64,000 nucleotides of DNA from Streptomyces sp. DHE7-1. GTDB taxonomy: Bacteria; Actinomycetota; Actinomycetes; Streptomycetales; Streptomycetaceae. The notes beneath the pieces were generated by a model, which saw only the letters and a program-made list of their open reading frames with translations, was not told the DNA's origin and searched no databases. This document shows, one piece after another, positions 1-9,823 of the stretch (position 1 is the stretch's first letter; the number at the start of each line of letters is the position of its first letter). Where the stretch lies: contig JACJDG010000003.1 in assembly GCA_016432725.1 (NCBI GenBank), forward strand, positions 2,604,001 through 2,668,000, given 5' to 3'. The position numbers were made by a program, and so were the translations under genes.

Positions 1-183
1 GGCGTAGACCCGCTCGGCCGCCTCGCCCCAGCTGAGCGACTTCCAGTCGTCGGGGCCCTCCCCGGAGGCCGGGGGCACCGGATGGCGGTAGGCCTCGGCG
101 TCCGGTGTGGCCGCCACGCGCTCCAGGAAGAGGGCAGCCACGGACGGCGGACGGTTCTCGATCAGGGTCTGTGTGTCGCTCAC
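1..183 (-). CDS. Acyl-CoA synthetase (AMP-forming), N-terminal fragment
   Basis: The first 61 codons of a gene that runs off the left edge. The GTG start at 183 has a GGAGGA ribosome site four bases upstream. The visible N-terminus, with LFLERVAATPDAEAYR followed by WKSLSWGEAAERVYA, is the usual opening of long-chain fatty-acid CoA ligases, which adenylate a fatty acid and join it to CoA. In Streptomyces such a gene normally follows lepA, which agrees with its position here. The AMP-binding core is outside the window, so substrate class is inference. Confidence 0.75.
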   Translation of the reverse strand, partial: MSDTQTLIENRPPSVAALFLERVAATPDAEAYRHPVPPASGEGPDDWKSLSWGEAAERVYA

Positions 184-370
184 GACATCCTCCGGGGCCC
201 GCGACAGTGCGGCTGGCTCAGGTGCGGCTGGGTTGACTCACGGTGGGGTTGGGACTCGTTGTTTAACTCGCGAGTAACTATCGAGCAGGGATCAGGGTAA
301 GGGGCGACCGGCCGCTGCGTAAGGGGCATCGGCCTGTCACTTTCCACGCAGAGCGACGTCGCACACGCAC

Positions 371-404
371 AGGGGCCCGCCGCACTTTCGCACGACGGGC
401 CCCT
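371..404 (-). terminator. Terminator downstream of lepA
   Basis: Inverted repeat with arms 371-379 and 396-404 (AGGGGCCCG and CGGGCCCCT), 41 bases past the lepA stop codon. No U-run follows, as is common for Streptomyces terminators. Confidence 0.5.
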
Positions 405-444
405 CCGTGTCCGGTTTGCGGACGTGACCGGCTGTAACCCCTGG

Positions 445-2319
445 TTACTTCTTGCCCTTGCCCGACCCCGCGCTGTCATCGCTGGACAGGACGGCGATGA
501 AGGCTTCCTGCGGAACCTCCACGGAACCCACCATCTTCATCCGCTTCTTGCCTTCCTTCTGCTTCTCCAGCAGCTTCCGCTTACGGGAGATGTCACCGCC
601 GTAGCACTTGGCGAGGACGTCCTTGCGGATGGCGCGGATGGTCTCGCGGGCGATGACCCGGGAGCCGATGGCGGCCTGGATGGGCACCTCGAAGGCCTGC
701 CGCGGGATGAGCTCGCGCAGCTTGGCGACGAGCCGCACGCCGTACGCGTAGGCCGCGTCCTTGTGGGTGATCGCCGAGAAGGCGTCCACCTTGTCGCCGT
801 GCAGCAGGATGTCGACCTTGACCAGGCTCGACGTCTGCTCGCCGGTGGGCTCGTAGTCCAGCGAGGCGTAGCCGCGGGTCTTGGACTTCAGCTGGTCGAA
901 GAAGTCGAAGACGATCTCCGCGAGCGGCAGCGTGTAGCGGATCTCGACCCGGTCCTCCGAGAGGTAGTCCATGCCGAGCAGGGTGCCGCGCCGGGTCTGG
1001 CACAGCTCCATGATCGAGCCGATGAACTCGGTGGGCGCGAGGATGGTGGCCCGCACGACCGGCTCGTAGACCTCGTTGATCTTGCCTTCGGGGAACTCGC
1101 TCGGGTTGGTGACCGTGTACTCGGTCCCGTCCTCCATGAGCACCCGGTAGACCACGTTGGGGGCGGTGGCGATCAGGTCGAGACCGAACTCGCGCTCCAG
1201 CCGCTCCCGGATCACGTCCAGGTGCAGCAGGCCGAGGAAGCCCACGCGGAAACCGAAGCCGAGGGCGGCGGACGTCTCCGGCTCGTAGACCAGCGCGGCG
1301 TCGTTGAGCTGCAGCTTGTCCAGGGCCTCGCGCAGCTCGGGGTAGTCGGAGCCGTCCAGCGGATACAGACCCGAGAAGACCATGGGCTTCGGGTCCTTGT
1401 AGCCGCCGAGCGCCTCCGTGGCGCCCTTGACCTGGCTGGTGACGGTGTCGCCGACCTTGGACTGGCGGACGTCCTTCACACCGGTGATCAGGTAGCCCAC
1501 CTCGCCCACGCCGAGACCGTCGGCGGGGAGCATCTCGGGCGAGTTGGTCCCGATCTCCAGCAGTTCGTGCGTGGCGCCGGTCGACATCATCCGGATGCGC
1601 TCACGCTTGTTGAGCTGGCCGTCGATGACACGGACGTACGTCACGACACCGCGGTAGGAGTCGTAGACCGAGTCGAAGATCATCGCGCGGGCGGGGGCGT
1701 CGGCGACCCCGACCGGCGCCGGGATCTCCTTGACGACCCTGTCCAGCAGGGCGTCGACGCCCAGGCCGGTCTTGGCGGAGACCTTGAGCACGTCGTCCGG
1801 GTCGCAGCCGACCAGGTTCGCCAGCTCCTCGGCGAACTTCTCCGGCTGCGCGGCCGGCAGGTCGATCTTGTTCAGCACGGGGATGATCGTGAGGTCGTTC
1901 TCCATCGCCAGGTACAGGTTGGCGAGGGTCTGCGCCTCGATACCCTGGGCGGCGTCGACGAGGAGGACGGTCCCCTCACAGGCGGCCAGCGACCGCGACA
2001 CCTCGTAGGTGAAGTCGACGTGACCCGGGGTGTCGATCATGTTGAGGATGTGGGTCGTGCCCTGGTCGGGGCCCTCGGTCGGGGCCCAGGGCAGACGCAC
2101 CGCCTGGGACTTGATCGTGATGCCGCGCTCGCGCTCGATGTCCATCCGGTCGAGGTACTGAGCACGCATCTGCCGCTGCTCGACCACACCGGTCAGCTGG
2201 AGCATCCGGTCGGCGAGCGTGGACTTGCCGTGGTCGATGTGCGCGATGATGCAGAAATTGCGGATCAGCGCCGGGGCGGTACGGCTCGGCTCGGGCACAT
2301 GGTTAGGGGTCGCGGGCAC
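445..2319 (-). CDS. lepA: Elongation factor 4 (LepA), ribosome back-translocating GTPase
   Basis: A 624-residue translational GTPase that acts on the ribosome. Seen: G1 AHIDHGKST near residues 26-34, RERGITIK switch I, DTPGH near 96-100, NKID near 150-153, and the LepA-specific C-terminal domain ending in a Lys/Gly-rich tail. I chose the GTG at 2319 ([10 protein letters not shown]) because AGGA lies at a suitable distance and family members start there. An ATG at 2379 would add 20 residues that do not look conserved. The gene is divergent from rpsT, with a 226-base intergenic region holding both promoters. Length is as expected for the family. Confidence 0.95.
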   Translation of the reverse strand: MPATPNHVPEPSRTAPALIRNFCIIAHIDHGKSTLADRMLQLTGVVEQRQMRAQYLDRMDIERERGITIKSQAVRLPWAPTEGPDQGTTHILNMIDTPGHVDFTYEVSRSLAACEGTVLLVDAAQGIEAQTLANLYLAMENDLTIIPVLNKIDLPAAQPEKFAEELANLVGCDPDDVLKVSAKTGLGVDALLDRVVKEIPAPVGVADAPARAMIFDSVYDSYRGVVTYVRVIDGQLNKRERIRMMSTGATHELLEIGTNSPEMLPADGLGVGEVGYLITGVKDVRQSKVGDTVTSQVKGATEALGGYKDPKPMVFSGLYPLDGSDYPELREALDKLQLNDAALVYEPETSAALGFGFRVGFLGLLHLDVIRERLEREFGLDLIATAPNVVYRVLMEDGTEYTVTNPSEFPEGKINEVYEPVVRATILAPTEFIGSIMELCQTRRGTLLGMDYLSEDRVEIRYTLPLAEIVFDFFDQLKSKTRGYASLDYEPTGEQTSSLVKVDILLHGDKVDAFSAITHKDAAYAYGVRLVAKLRELIPRQAFEVPIQAAIGSRVIARETIRAIRKDVLAKCYGGDISRKRKLLEKQKEGKKRMKMVGSVEVPQEAFIAVLSSDDSAGSGKGKK

Positions 2320-2408
2320 GCAGGGTCCTGTCTCTTGAGGCGCCTTATGCCTCGGGTCGGATCGATACGTAGTCTCCATGGTCCCACGCGGAGGGACCGA
2401 GGACCGTT

Positions 2409-2438
2409 TTGGGCCGCTCGCAGGGCCACTGGTACTGT
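2409..2438 (+). promoter_or_regulatory. Candidate rpsT promoter
   Basis: TTGGGC (2409-2414) and TACTGT (2433-2438) are separated by 18 bases and lie about 110 bases before rpsT. They fit a housekeeping-sigma promoter loosely. This is a pattern call only. Confidence 0.3.
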
Positions 2439-2545
2439 AGATGGCTGTGCCTCATGCCCTCTCAGCGCGAGGCACGTCCAGGAAATTTTGGATCACCGGT
2501 ACGGGACCCGAGCGGCCCCGCACCTGAACCTGAAAAGGCTCCTTC

Positions 2546-2812
2546 GTGGCGAACATCAAGTCCCAGATCAAGCGGATCAAGACCAACGAGAAGGCTCGGC
2601 TGCGCAACAAGGCCGTCAAGTCCTCCCTGAAGACCGCGATCCGCAAGGCCCGTGAGGCCGCTGCCGCGGGTGACACCGAGAAGGCCACCGAGCTGCAGCG
2701 CGCTGCCGCGCGTGCGCTCGACAAGGCCGTCTCCAAGGGCGTCATCCACAAGAACCAGGCCGCCAACAAGAAGTCGGCGCTTGCTTCCAAGGTCGCGTCC
2801 CTCCAGGGCTGA
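2546..2812 (+). CDS. rpsT: 30S ribosomal protein S20
   Basis: 88 residues, starting GTG and reading [18 protein letters not shown]. It is a Lys/Ala-rich helical protein that binds 16S rRNA early in 30S assembly. Length and the [18 protein letters not shown] C-terminus match S20. It stands alone, divergent from lepA, the usual Streptomyces arrangement, and is followed by two strong hairpins. Confidence 0.97.
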   Translation: MANIKSQIKRIKTNEKARLRNKAVKSSLKTAIRKAREAAAAGDTEKATELQRAAARALDKAVSKGVIHKNQAANKKSALASKVASLQG

Positions 2813-2889
2813 ACCTCCTTTCTGATCTGATCTGACCGCCGGAAGGACCCAGAGCGGGCCCTCTCTCATCCGCTCCCGTCCGGCACCCC

Positions 2890-2931
2890 GGATCCGCACG
2901 CGGCCTGCGTTCGCCACGCGGGTGCGGATCC
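2890..2931 (+). terminator. Hairpin downstream of rpsT
   Basis: Perfect 10-bp stem (2890-2899 with 2922-2931, GGATCCGCAC and GTGCGGATCC) 78 bases after the rpsT stop. Likely the rpsT terminator. Confidence 0.5.
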
Positions 2932-2944
2932 CAGAGTCTGATCC

Positions 2945-2991
2945 GAAGGCCCCGGCGCTCTCCCTTCCCCAGGGCGGGCGGCGGGGCCTTC
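2945..2991. terminator. Bidirectional hairpin between rpsT and the SnoaL-like gene
   Basis: Perfect 9-bp stem (2945-2953 with 2983-2991, GAAGGCCCC and GGGGCCTTC) just past the stop of the convergent SnoaL-like gene. It is suited to stop transcription from both sides. Confidence 0.5.
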
Positions 2992-3006
2992 GGCATGCCC
3001 CGGGCC

Positions 3007-3402
3007 TCAGCCCCAGAACTCGTTCTCCTTGTCGACGTCGTCGACGCACTCGTCGATGTCGGTGATCCTGTCGCCGACGATGCGCAGGACGAGGCAGCCG
3101 TCCACGCGGTGGCGCCTGCCCTCCCGCTCGGCGGTGACGTGGTGCAGGGCCACGGCATGACCCCGGCCGTCGACGAACACATGACGCAGCTCGGCGCGGA
3201 AGCTGCCGCCGGTCTCCTGGAAGAGCCTGCGGTACATGCCCATCACCGCGTCCTGGCCCTTGAAGTCGCCCGAGAACGCGTGGCTGCCGGGCACGTGGTA
3301 CGTGACGTCCGCCGTCATCAGCCGGCGCAGGGCGTCCAGGTCGACCCGGAGGAAGGCGTCGTAGACCTCGCGGACGAGGGTCGCGTGCGGGTGCTCAGCC
3401 AT
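3007..3402 (-). CDS. SnoaL-like / NTF2-fold protein
   Basis: 131 residues from ATG 3402, which has GGAAGG eight bases upstream. A longer reading frame from 3504 lacks a good ribosome site. The pattern EVYDAFLRVDLDALRRLMTADVTYHVPG followed by FKGQDAVMGMYRRLF (given here in pieces of the N-terminal half) is that of the SnoaL-like NTF2 fold, small cone-shaped proteins that include isomerases and hydrolases. Many members have no known substrate and nothing here identifies one. It sits alone between the rpsT terminator and holA. Confidence 0.8.
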   Translation of the reverse strand: MAEHPHATLVREVYDAFLRVDLDALRRLMTADVTYHVPGSHAFSGDFKGQDAVMGMYRRLFQETGGSFRAELRHVFVDGRGHAVALHHVTAEREGRRHRVDGCLVLRIVGDRITDIDECVDDVDKENEFWG

Positions 3403-3519
3403 GGCGATCGCCACCTTCCAGTGCGTCGGCGAGGTACGGCTGATACGTACGATTCTCCTCGCCGACGGCCACGGGGCGACTGGATCAGCCGCGTCCCCCG
3501 GCACGGTGGGCGCCCGCCG

Positions 3520-4509
3520 TCAGCCCCGGCCTCTGGAACGCGCGGCCCGGGCGATCGTCACGACCGCCTTCTCCAGCGCGTACTCGGGGTCGTCACCGCC
3601 GCCCTTCACGCCCGCGTCGGCCTCGGCGACCGCGCGCAGCGCCACGGCCACGCCGTCCGGTGTCCAGCCTCGCATCTGCTGGCGCACCCGGTCGATCTTC
3701 CAGGGCGGCATGCCCAGCTCCCGCGCGAGGTCCGCCGGCCGGCCGCCGCGCGCCGAGGAGAGCTTGCCGATCGCCCGCACTCCCTGGGCCAGCGCGCTGG
3801 TGATGAGCACCGGGGCCACGCCGGTCGCCAGCGACCAGCGGAGCGCCTCCAGCGCCTCCGCCGTCCGTCCCTCCACGGCCCGGTCGGCGACCGTGAAGCT
3901 GGAGGCCTCGGCCCGCCCGGTGTAGTACCGGCCGACGACCGCCTCGTCGATCGTCCCCTCGACGTCGGCGACGAGCTGCGACACCGCGGAGGCCAGCTCC
4001 CGCAGATCGCTGCCGATGGCGTCGCAGAGCGCCTGGCAGGCCTCCGGCGTCGCCGACCTGCCCGACGAGCGGAACTCGCCCCGCACGAAGGCCAGCCGGT
4101 CCGCCGGCTTGGTCATCTTCGGGCAGGCCACCTCCCGCGCGCCCGCCTTGCGCGCGGCGTCCAGCAGCCCCTTGCCCTTCGCGCCGCCCGCGTGCAGCAG
4201 CACGAGGGTGATCTCCTCCGCGGGCGATCCGAGGTACGCCTTCACGTCCTTGACCGTGTCGGCCGAGAGGTCCTGCGCGTTGCGTACGACCACGACCTTG
4301 CGCTCGGCGAAGAGCGAGGGACTCGTCAGCTCGGCGAGTGTGCCGGGCTGCAACTGGTCCGGCGTCAGGTCCCGTACGTCGGTGTCGGCGTCGGCGGCCC
4401 GGGCGGCGGCCACCACCTCCCGCACGGCACGGTCGAGCAGCAGGTCCTCCTGGCCCACGGCGAGGGTCACCGGGGCGAGAGCGTCGTCATTCGCAGTCTT
4501 TCTGGCCAT
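3520..4509 (-). CDS. holA: DNA polymerase III subunit delta
   Basis: 329 residues starting MARKTANDDALAPVTLAVGQ. It is the delta clamp-loader subunit, which opens the beta clamp on DNA. Seen: the N-terminal AAA-like region with GQEDLLLDRAVREVV, the characteristic LFAERKVVVVRNAQDL, and the C-terminal domain with LSSARGGRPADLARELGMPPW. Like other delta subunits it has no working P-loop. The family length is 320-350. Its place close to comEC and comEA is the usual one in Actinobacteria and many Firmicutes. Confidence 0.93.
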   Translation of the reverse strand: MARKTANDDALAPVTLAVGQEDLLLDRAVREVVAAARAADADTDVRDLTPDQLQPGTLAELTSPSLFAERKVVVVRNAQDLSADTVKDVKAYLGSPAEEITLVLLHAGGAKGKGLLDAARKAGAREVACPKMTKPADRLAFVRGEFRSSGRSATPEACQALCDAIGSDLRELASAVSQLVADVEGTIDEAVVGRYYTGRAEASSFTVADRAVEGRTAEALEALRWSLATGVAPVLITSALAQGVRAIGKLSSARGGRPADLARELGMPPWKIDRVRQQMRGWTPDGVAVALRAVAEADAGVKGGGDDPEYALEKAVVTIARAARSRGRG

Positions 4510-4562
4510 CGCCTACAGCATCCCACGCGGCACCGACAGCGGACCGGCCCGCGCACCCGGAC

Positions 4563-4645
4563 CGGACCCCGGCCCCTCCCCCATCCGGGCCCCGGCCCCT
4601 CCCCCGTCCGGACCCCCGTCTCTCCCCTGTCCGGACCCCGGCCCG
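4563..4645. repeat. 23-bp tandem repeat, about 3.6 copies
   Basis: Units start at 4563, 4586, 4609 and 4632. The first two units differ at two positions, the third is more diverged and the fourth is cut short. The unit begins CGGACCCCGGCCCCTCCCCC. It lies in the spacer between the small gene at 4665-4928 and holA, close upstream of the holA start. Confidence 0.8.
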
Positions 4646-4664
4646 CGCTCCGAGGGGCCGGGGG

Positions 4665-4928
4665 TCACGGCTCCTCGCGCCAGCCGTCCCACCGGCCGGC
4701 GAACTCGTCCAGTTCGGCGGGGTCGAGGCGGCCGGCCTCGTCGCGCAGCGCCAGCAGCCACTGGGCGTCCTCGGCGTCGTCCTCCCCGGCCAGCGCGTCC
4801 CGGACCGGTCGCGGATCCTCGTCGATGCCGAAGTGCTCCGCGAGCGCCTCGGCCACCTCCTCGGCGGTGTCGCGGTCGGGCAGCACCAGCACATGTCTCA
4901 CATCGCTCACGGACACATTGTCCGGCAC
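4665..4928 (-). CDS. Small acidic protein of unknown function
   Basis: Up to 87 residues and strongly acidic (DTAEEVAEALAEHFGIDEDP, then LDPAELDEFAGRWDGW). The start is uncertain: GTG 4928, or internal GTGs at 4916 or 4907 giving VSVSDVRHV or VSDVRHV. None has a good ribosome site. I do not recognise a domain. It reads in the same direction as the NAT gene and holA and may be co-transcribed. Codon use (G/C third bases) supports coding. Confidence 0.65.
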   Translation of the reverse strand: MPDNVSVSDVRHVLVLPDRDTAEEVAEALAEHFGIDEDPRPVRDALAGEDDAEDAQWLLALRDEAGRLDPAELDEFAGRWDGWREEP

Positions 4929-4994
4929 CGGGCACGGGCCGGTCCGGCCGGTCCGGCCGGTCCGGCCCAGCCCGCCTGGCTGGGGCCGCCTTGT

Positions 4995-5870
4995 TCAGTC
5001 CGCCTGGTTCCCCTGCCGCACCGCCGGCACGGCGGCCAGCTCGATCCCGAACACCTCCCGGTACAGCGCCAGTACCTCCTCGTCCGTCGCCGGCTTCCGT
5101 GTCTCCTTGCTCCCGCCGGGTGACGTGGTGGTCAGCACGCGTCCGCCGAGGGTGATCCGTCCACCGTCCTCGGTCACCCGAGAGCACACCAGGGACCGGG
5201 TGAAGTGCGAGCGCGGCGAGGTGCTGTGCCACCAGGCCCCGCCCGTGAAGTCCCCGAGTGCTCGCGGCCGCGTCTCCAGCCGGTACTGCGGGCCGCCGTC
5301 CCGCAGCACGTCCAGGTCCGCGCCCCCGGCCGCCGAGCCCGCCCCGGCGCCGGTCACCCGGGCCGCGTCCGGGGCCGCGCCGGTCACGCCGGCCGGGTCC
5401 GGACCGGCCTCCGTGACCCGGAACGTCCCGCCGGGGTCCGTCTGCTCACCGCGGTCGGCGAGCACCAGCGGGAAGTGGCTGTGCGCGCCGAACCCGACAT
5501 CGGCGAGCCAGTCGGTGCCGTCCGCCGCGCGCACCCGCAGCGCGAGATGGTCGTACGGGATGCCGAGGCGCCCTTCGCTCCCGTACACCCGCCCCGCCAG
5601 CAGCGCGACCTCGTAGCCGAGGGCGGCGAGCAACGCCCCGAAGGCGCCGTTCAGTTCGTAGCAGAAGCCGCCGCGTCGCCGTCCGACCACCTTGTCCAGC
5701 AGCCGCTCCTCCTCCAGGACGATCTCCTCACCCAGGTGGATGGAGAGGTTCTCGAAGGGGACCGTCCGCAGATGGCGCAGGTGCAACTCGCGCAGTGCCC
5801 CGGCAGTGGGCTGCTGCGGGCGCGCGGCCCCGATCCGGCGGAGGTAGGCGTCTGCCTGGGCTGAGTTCAT
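4995..5870 (-). CDS. Arylamine N-acetyltransferase
   Basis: 291 residues from ATG 5870 (a GTG at 5891 is the alternative). It is a NAT-fold cytosolic enzyme moving acetyl from acetyl-CoA to aromatic amines or hydrazines. The catalytic triad is visible: Cys70 in RRGGFCYELN, His108 in PYDHLAL, Asp124 in WLADVGFG. Around residues 160-190 there is an Ala/Gly-rich degenerate duplication (PAGVTGAAPDAARVTGAGAG), a loop insertion. It starts 28 bases after the comEC stop, so it is probably the last enzyme of the comEA-comEC transcript. The native substrate is unknown. Confidence 0.92.
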   Translation of the reverse strand: MNSAQADAYLRRIGAARPQQPTAGALRELHLRHLRTVPFENLSIHLGEEIVLEEERLLDKVVGRRRGGFCYELNGAFGALLAALGYEVALLAGRVYGSEGRLGIPYDHLALRVRAADGTDWLADVGFGAHSHFPLVLADRGEQTDPGGTFRVTEAGPDPAGVTGAAPDAARVTGAGAGSAAGGADLDVLRDGGPQYRLETRPRALGDFTGGAWWHSTSPRSHFTRSLVCSRVTEDGGRITLGGRVLTTTSPGGSKETRKPATDEEVLALYREVFGIELAAVPAVRQGNQAD

Positions 5871-5898
5871 GTGCCCAGTCTGGGCGAACACCGGCCGC

Positions 5899-8495
5899 TC
5901 AGTCTCGCGTCACCCGCACCTCCCCTTCCGTCCCGCCGTCGCCGCCCACCGCGACCGCCCCGTCCCGGTCGGTGCGCAGCACCGTCGCCCCGCCGGCCCG
6001 CAGTGCGGCCACGGTCACCGGTGCCGGGTGGCCGTAGGGGTTGTCGGCGCCGGTGGAGACGAGCGCCACCCGCGGGGCGGCCAGCCGCAGCAGGTCCGGG
6101 TCCTGGTACGCCGAGCCGTGATGGGCCACCTTCAGCACGTCCACTCCCGCGATCCCGGCCGCGGCCGGTGACCGCAACAGGGCCTGCTGGGCCGGGGGTT
6201 CCAGGTCGCCGAGCAGCAGCAGCCGCAGCCCTCCGGACCGCACGAGCAGGACGACGCTGGCGTCGTTCGGGCCGTCGGGCTCCGGTGCCGTTGTCCGGCC
6301 CGGGGCGGGAGCCCCGGGAGGCCACAGCACCCGCCAGCTCAGCGCACCGATGCGCCGCTCCTCCCCCGCCGCCGCCGTGACGAGCGGGATGTGCCGTCGC
6401 GCCGCCTCCCTCCGCACGGACTCGGCCTGGTCGGCCGGTTCCTGGTAGTCCGTGGTCTCGATCGCGGCCACCGAACGGCCCCGCAGCACACCGGGCAGCC
6501 CCGTGACGTGGTCGGCGTGGAAATGGGTCAGGACCAGCAGCGGCACCCGCGTCACGCCGAGTGCCCGCAGGCAGTGGTCCACCGGCTCCGGATCGGGTCC
6601 GGCGTCCACCACCACCGCGGTCCCGGCACCGGCCGCGAGCACGGTGGCGTCCCCCTGCCCGACGTCGCACATGGCGTACCGCCAGCCCGGGGGCGGCCAG
6701 CCCGTGATCACCCGGGTCAGCGGTGCCGGCCGGACCACCGCAAGCAGGAGCAGCGCGGCCAGCGCGGCGCACCACCCGGGGTGCCGCGGCAGCCGCCGCC
6801 CGGCCACCACGACGGCCACGGTGACCGCCGCGAGCAGCAGCGCCCCCGGCAGGCTCGCCGGCCAGTCCACTCCCGCGCCGGGCAGCGCCGCGCCGGTCCG
6901 GGCGATCTTCGCGATCCAGCCCGCGGGCCAGCCGGCGCACCACGCCAGCGCCTTGGCCGCGGGCATCGCCACCGGTGCGACGGCCAGCGCCGCGAACCCC
7001 AGCACCGTGGCCGGGGCGACCGCCACCTCGGCGAGCAGATTGCAGGGCACCGCCACCAGGCTCACCCGGGCCGACAGCAGCGCCACGACCGGCGCGCACA
7101 GGGCCTGCGCGGCGGCGGCCGCGGCCAGCGCCTCGGCGAGCCGGGCAGGCATCCCGCGCCGCCGCAGCTCCTCGCTCCAGCCGGGCGCCGTCACCAGCAG
7201 CGCTCCGGTGGCCAGCACGGAGAGCAGGAACCCGTAGCTGCGGGCCAGCCACGGGTCGTAAAGCACCAGCAGCAGCACGGCGGTGGCCAGGGCCGGGATC
7301 ATGGATCTGCGGCGTCCGGACGCCAGGGCGAGCAGGGCGACCGTGCCGCAGGCCGCGGCCCGCAGGACGCTGGGGTCGGGCCGGCACACGATCACGAAAC
7401 CGAGCGTGAGCGCCGCGGCGAGCAGCGCGGTCGCCCGCAGCGGAAGCCCCAGGCGGGGGGCGAGTCCACGGCGCTCGGCGCGCTGGGCGAGGCCCGGCGG
7501 CCCGAGGAGCAGGGCGAGCAGGATCGTGAGGTTGCTGCCGGAGACGGCGAGCGTGTGCGCGAGGTCCGTCTCCTTGAAGGCCTCGTCGAGTTCCGGCGTG
7601 ATCCGTGAGGTGTCGCCGACGACCAGCCCGGGCAGCAGCGCCCGGGCGTCCGCGGGCAGTTCCCCGGTAGCCTCGCGCAGCCCGGCCCTGAGCCGGCCCG
7701 CCAGCCGCTGCGGACCGTTCGGCATCGCCACGATCTCCGGCTCCGGATCGCCGCGTACGCGCAGCACGGCCGCGGTGCGGTCCCCGTCCGTCAGGGCGGG
7801 CGCCAGCCGGGCGGCCACCCGCAGCCGGGTGGACGGCAGCAGCCCCAGCCAGGCCTGGCGCGCCCCGCGCGGCCCCGGGCGGCGGCCGCGTCCTCGCCGG
7901 GAGGCGCTCTCGGCGCCGGGACGTCCCGGTCCACGACCATCAGGACGGGGCTCCGCGTCCGCAGGGTCCTCCCGTCGTCCTGCTCGACGCGCCGCACCTC
8001 CGCCCGGGCCAGTACCGCCACGGGCGCCGCGTGGTCGCCCCGCACCCGTGATCTGCTGAGCCAGGGGTCGCCGCTCAGCTCGACCTCGGCGGTCACGGTG
8101 GCGAACCGCCGTGCCGACTCCGGCACCGGGCCCCGCCGTACGTCCGCCCCGTGCAGTCCGGCGGACGCGGCGGCCGCGGCCACGCACAGGAGCACGGCGG
8201 CGACCGGGGCACGGGACCGGGCGAACCGGCCGGGAGCGGACCGGCTGGGAGCGGACCGGCGCCGCGCCGCCAGCAGGGCGGCCCCGGCGATGCCGCAGCC
8301 GACCGCGAGGACGGCGCTCCAGGCCGGAGAGGCACCGAGCACCACGGCCGCCGTCCCCCAGGCGGCGAGGGCGGACGGCACCAGGCGCAGGTCGGCCGGT
8401 GCCTCGGGCCCTCCCGGGTGGCCGTTCCCGCGCTGCTCCCCGGCGGTCTCCCCGGCGGGCCGCGGTCGTCCCGGCCCGGCCCCTCCGCCGCTCAT
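5899..8495 (-). pseudogene. comEC: ComEC/Rec2 DNA-uptake channel and nuclease-like protein, one frameshift
   Basis: As written the gene is broken. The N-terminal third (ATG 8495, overlapping the comEA stop as ATGA) and the remainder are in different frames, joined near 7865-7885 in a GGCCGCGCGGGG context. Adding one C or G restores about 865 residues. The parts show N-terminal membrane segments, a DUF4131-like region, the multi-helix Competence channel (HTLAVSGSNLTILLALLLG), and a C-terminal metallo-beta-lactamase-like domain with LTHFHADHVTGLPG and VAHHGS. In competent bacteria ComEC moves single-stranded DNA across the membrane. Its role in Streptomyces is not established. Probably intact in the organism. 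Confidence 0.85.
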
Positions 8496-9658
8496 GGCCG
8501 CACCAGCGCGCGCAGGTCGGCGAACCGGCGGTCGCCGATCCCGTTGACCTGGCGCAGTTCGTCCACCGAGCGGAAACCGCCGTGCCGGGTGCGGTAGTCG
8601 ATGATGTGCTGGGCCAGTACCGGACCGACCCCGGGCAGGGTGTCGAGCTGGTCCACGGTCGCCGTGCCGAGGGAGACCGGGGCCGCGGGTCCCGCGCCCG
8701 CCGCCGCTCCGCCCGCGCCGTTGGCCGTCCCGGGCGGGGCCGCCGCCGTCCCCGCGGCCACGCCGACCAGCACCTGTTCGCCGTCCGCCAGGAAGCGGGC
8801 CCGGTTGAGCCCCTCGGTGCTCACCCCCGGCCGGACCCCGCCCGCCGCGCGCAGCGCGTCGGCCACCCGGGAGCCGGCCGGAAGCCGCCGTACTCCGGGC
8901 CTGCGGACCTTGCCGCCGACGTCCACGACGATCTCCGCCGCGGGCCCCGTCGAGGCCTCCGTGGCGGGGGCGTTCGCGGATGAGGCGCCGGTGGACCGGC
9001 TGGACCGCACGGTCTCGTCCCTGCCCGCGTACGGCGCCCCGGCGCGCACCACCTGAGGGGCACTCACCGTCTGAGTGCGTCCCGACCAGAAGTGCTGGAC
9101 GGCGAACACGGCAGCCACCACGAGCACCACGGCCAGCGCGAGCACGCCCCGCCGCTCCACCCCGCACCGCGTCTGCAGCCAGACCGGTAACCGCTCCCGC
9201 AGAGCGAGCCCGGTCCGCTCCCGCAGGTTGGGCGGGAGCCGCCCCTCGGGCTCGAACCGGCCCGGGGAGTCGGCCGGTTGTATGTCGTCGACGCCGCCCG
9301 GGTCCGGGCCGTCGGCCGCGGCGGGCCGCTCGGGTCCGAGAACGGCGGCCTCGGCGATCGCGTCCGGAGCAGGGGGTGCCGTGCTCAGCGGCCGCGGTCC
9401 GGAGGCGAGCCCCGCCATCCTCTCGGTGTTCGTGGGAGGCCGGCCGTCCGGCGGGGCGTTGCCCGACTCCGGCCAGTGCACGGCGCGTTCACCGAAGAGG
9501 AGTTCCGCGCGGCGGCGCAGTTCCTCGGCCGGTGCGGGGGTGCGGTGACGGGCGCGGGGACGGTCGGCGGCGCGGCGTCGGACGCGGCCGTCGGAGGCGG
9601 GGCCACGGCCCGGTCCGCTGGTCGGAGTGGCGGTGCGTGAACGTGATCGAAGTGCCAT
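8492..9658 (-). CDS. comEA: ComEA-family DNA-binding protein with SLBB and HhH domains
   Basis: 388 residues from ATG 9658 (MALRSRSRTA). Order: a long Pro/Arg-rich cytosolic N-terminus (about 1-165), one membrane span (GVLALAVVLVVAAVFAVQHF), a Ser/Ala linker, an SLBB domain (EIVVDVGGKVRRPGV), and a C-terminal double helix-hairpin-helix (VDQLDTLPGVGPVLAQHII, then VNGIGDRRFADLRAL). The outer HhH part is the dsDNA-binding module of ComEA. It is translationally coupled to comEC through a 4-base ATGA overlap. The long cytosolic arm is an actinobacterial feature. Confidence 0.92.
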   Translation of the reverse strand: MALRSRSRTATPTSGPGRGPASDGRVRRRAADRPRARHRTPAPAEELRRRAELLFGERAVHWPESGNAPPDGRPPTNTERMAGLASGPRPLSTAPPAPDAIAEAAVLGPERPAAADGPDPGGVDDIQPADSPGRFEPEGRLPPNLRERTGLALRERLPVWLQTRCGVERRGVLALAVVLVVAAVFAVQHFWSGRTQTVSAPQVVRAGAPYAGRDETVRSSRSTGASSANAPATEASTGPAAEIVVDVGGKVRRPGVRRLPAGSRVADALRAAGGVRPGVSTEGLNRARFLADGEQVLVGVAAGTAAAPPGTANGAGGAAAGAGPAAPVSLGTATVDQLDTLPGVGPVLAQHIIDYRTRHGGFRSVDELRQVNGIGDRRFADLRALVRP

Positions 9659-9823
9659 GCGACGAGGATCGGACATCCCGCCGATCAGCGATGATCTTGG
9701 GCGATTTCCGTGGATCGCAGCCCTGTTGTGGACATCTCCATCACCCGCACGAGTGATGGGGATCCCGAGCGATCCCGCCCGCCGGGCACGCCCCGCACCG
9801 GCGAGCCGCCGGGCGGCGCCCGC

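Noticed and set aside
424..2655. A 743-codon plus-strand open frame opposite lepA
   Set aside because: Mirror of lepA codon bias; lepA is certain and the frame runs across rpsT in the wrong frame.
4563..4645. CRISPR array
   Set aside because: Repeats are directly tandem without spacers, and no cas genes are present anywhere in the window.
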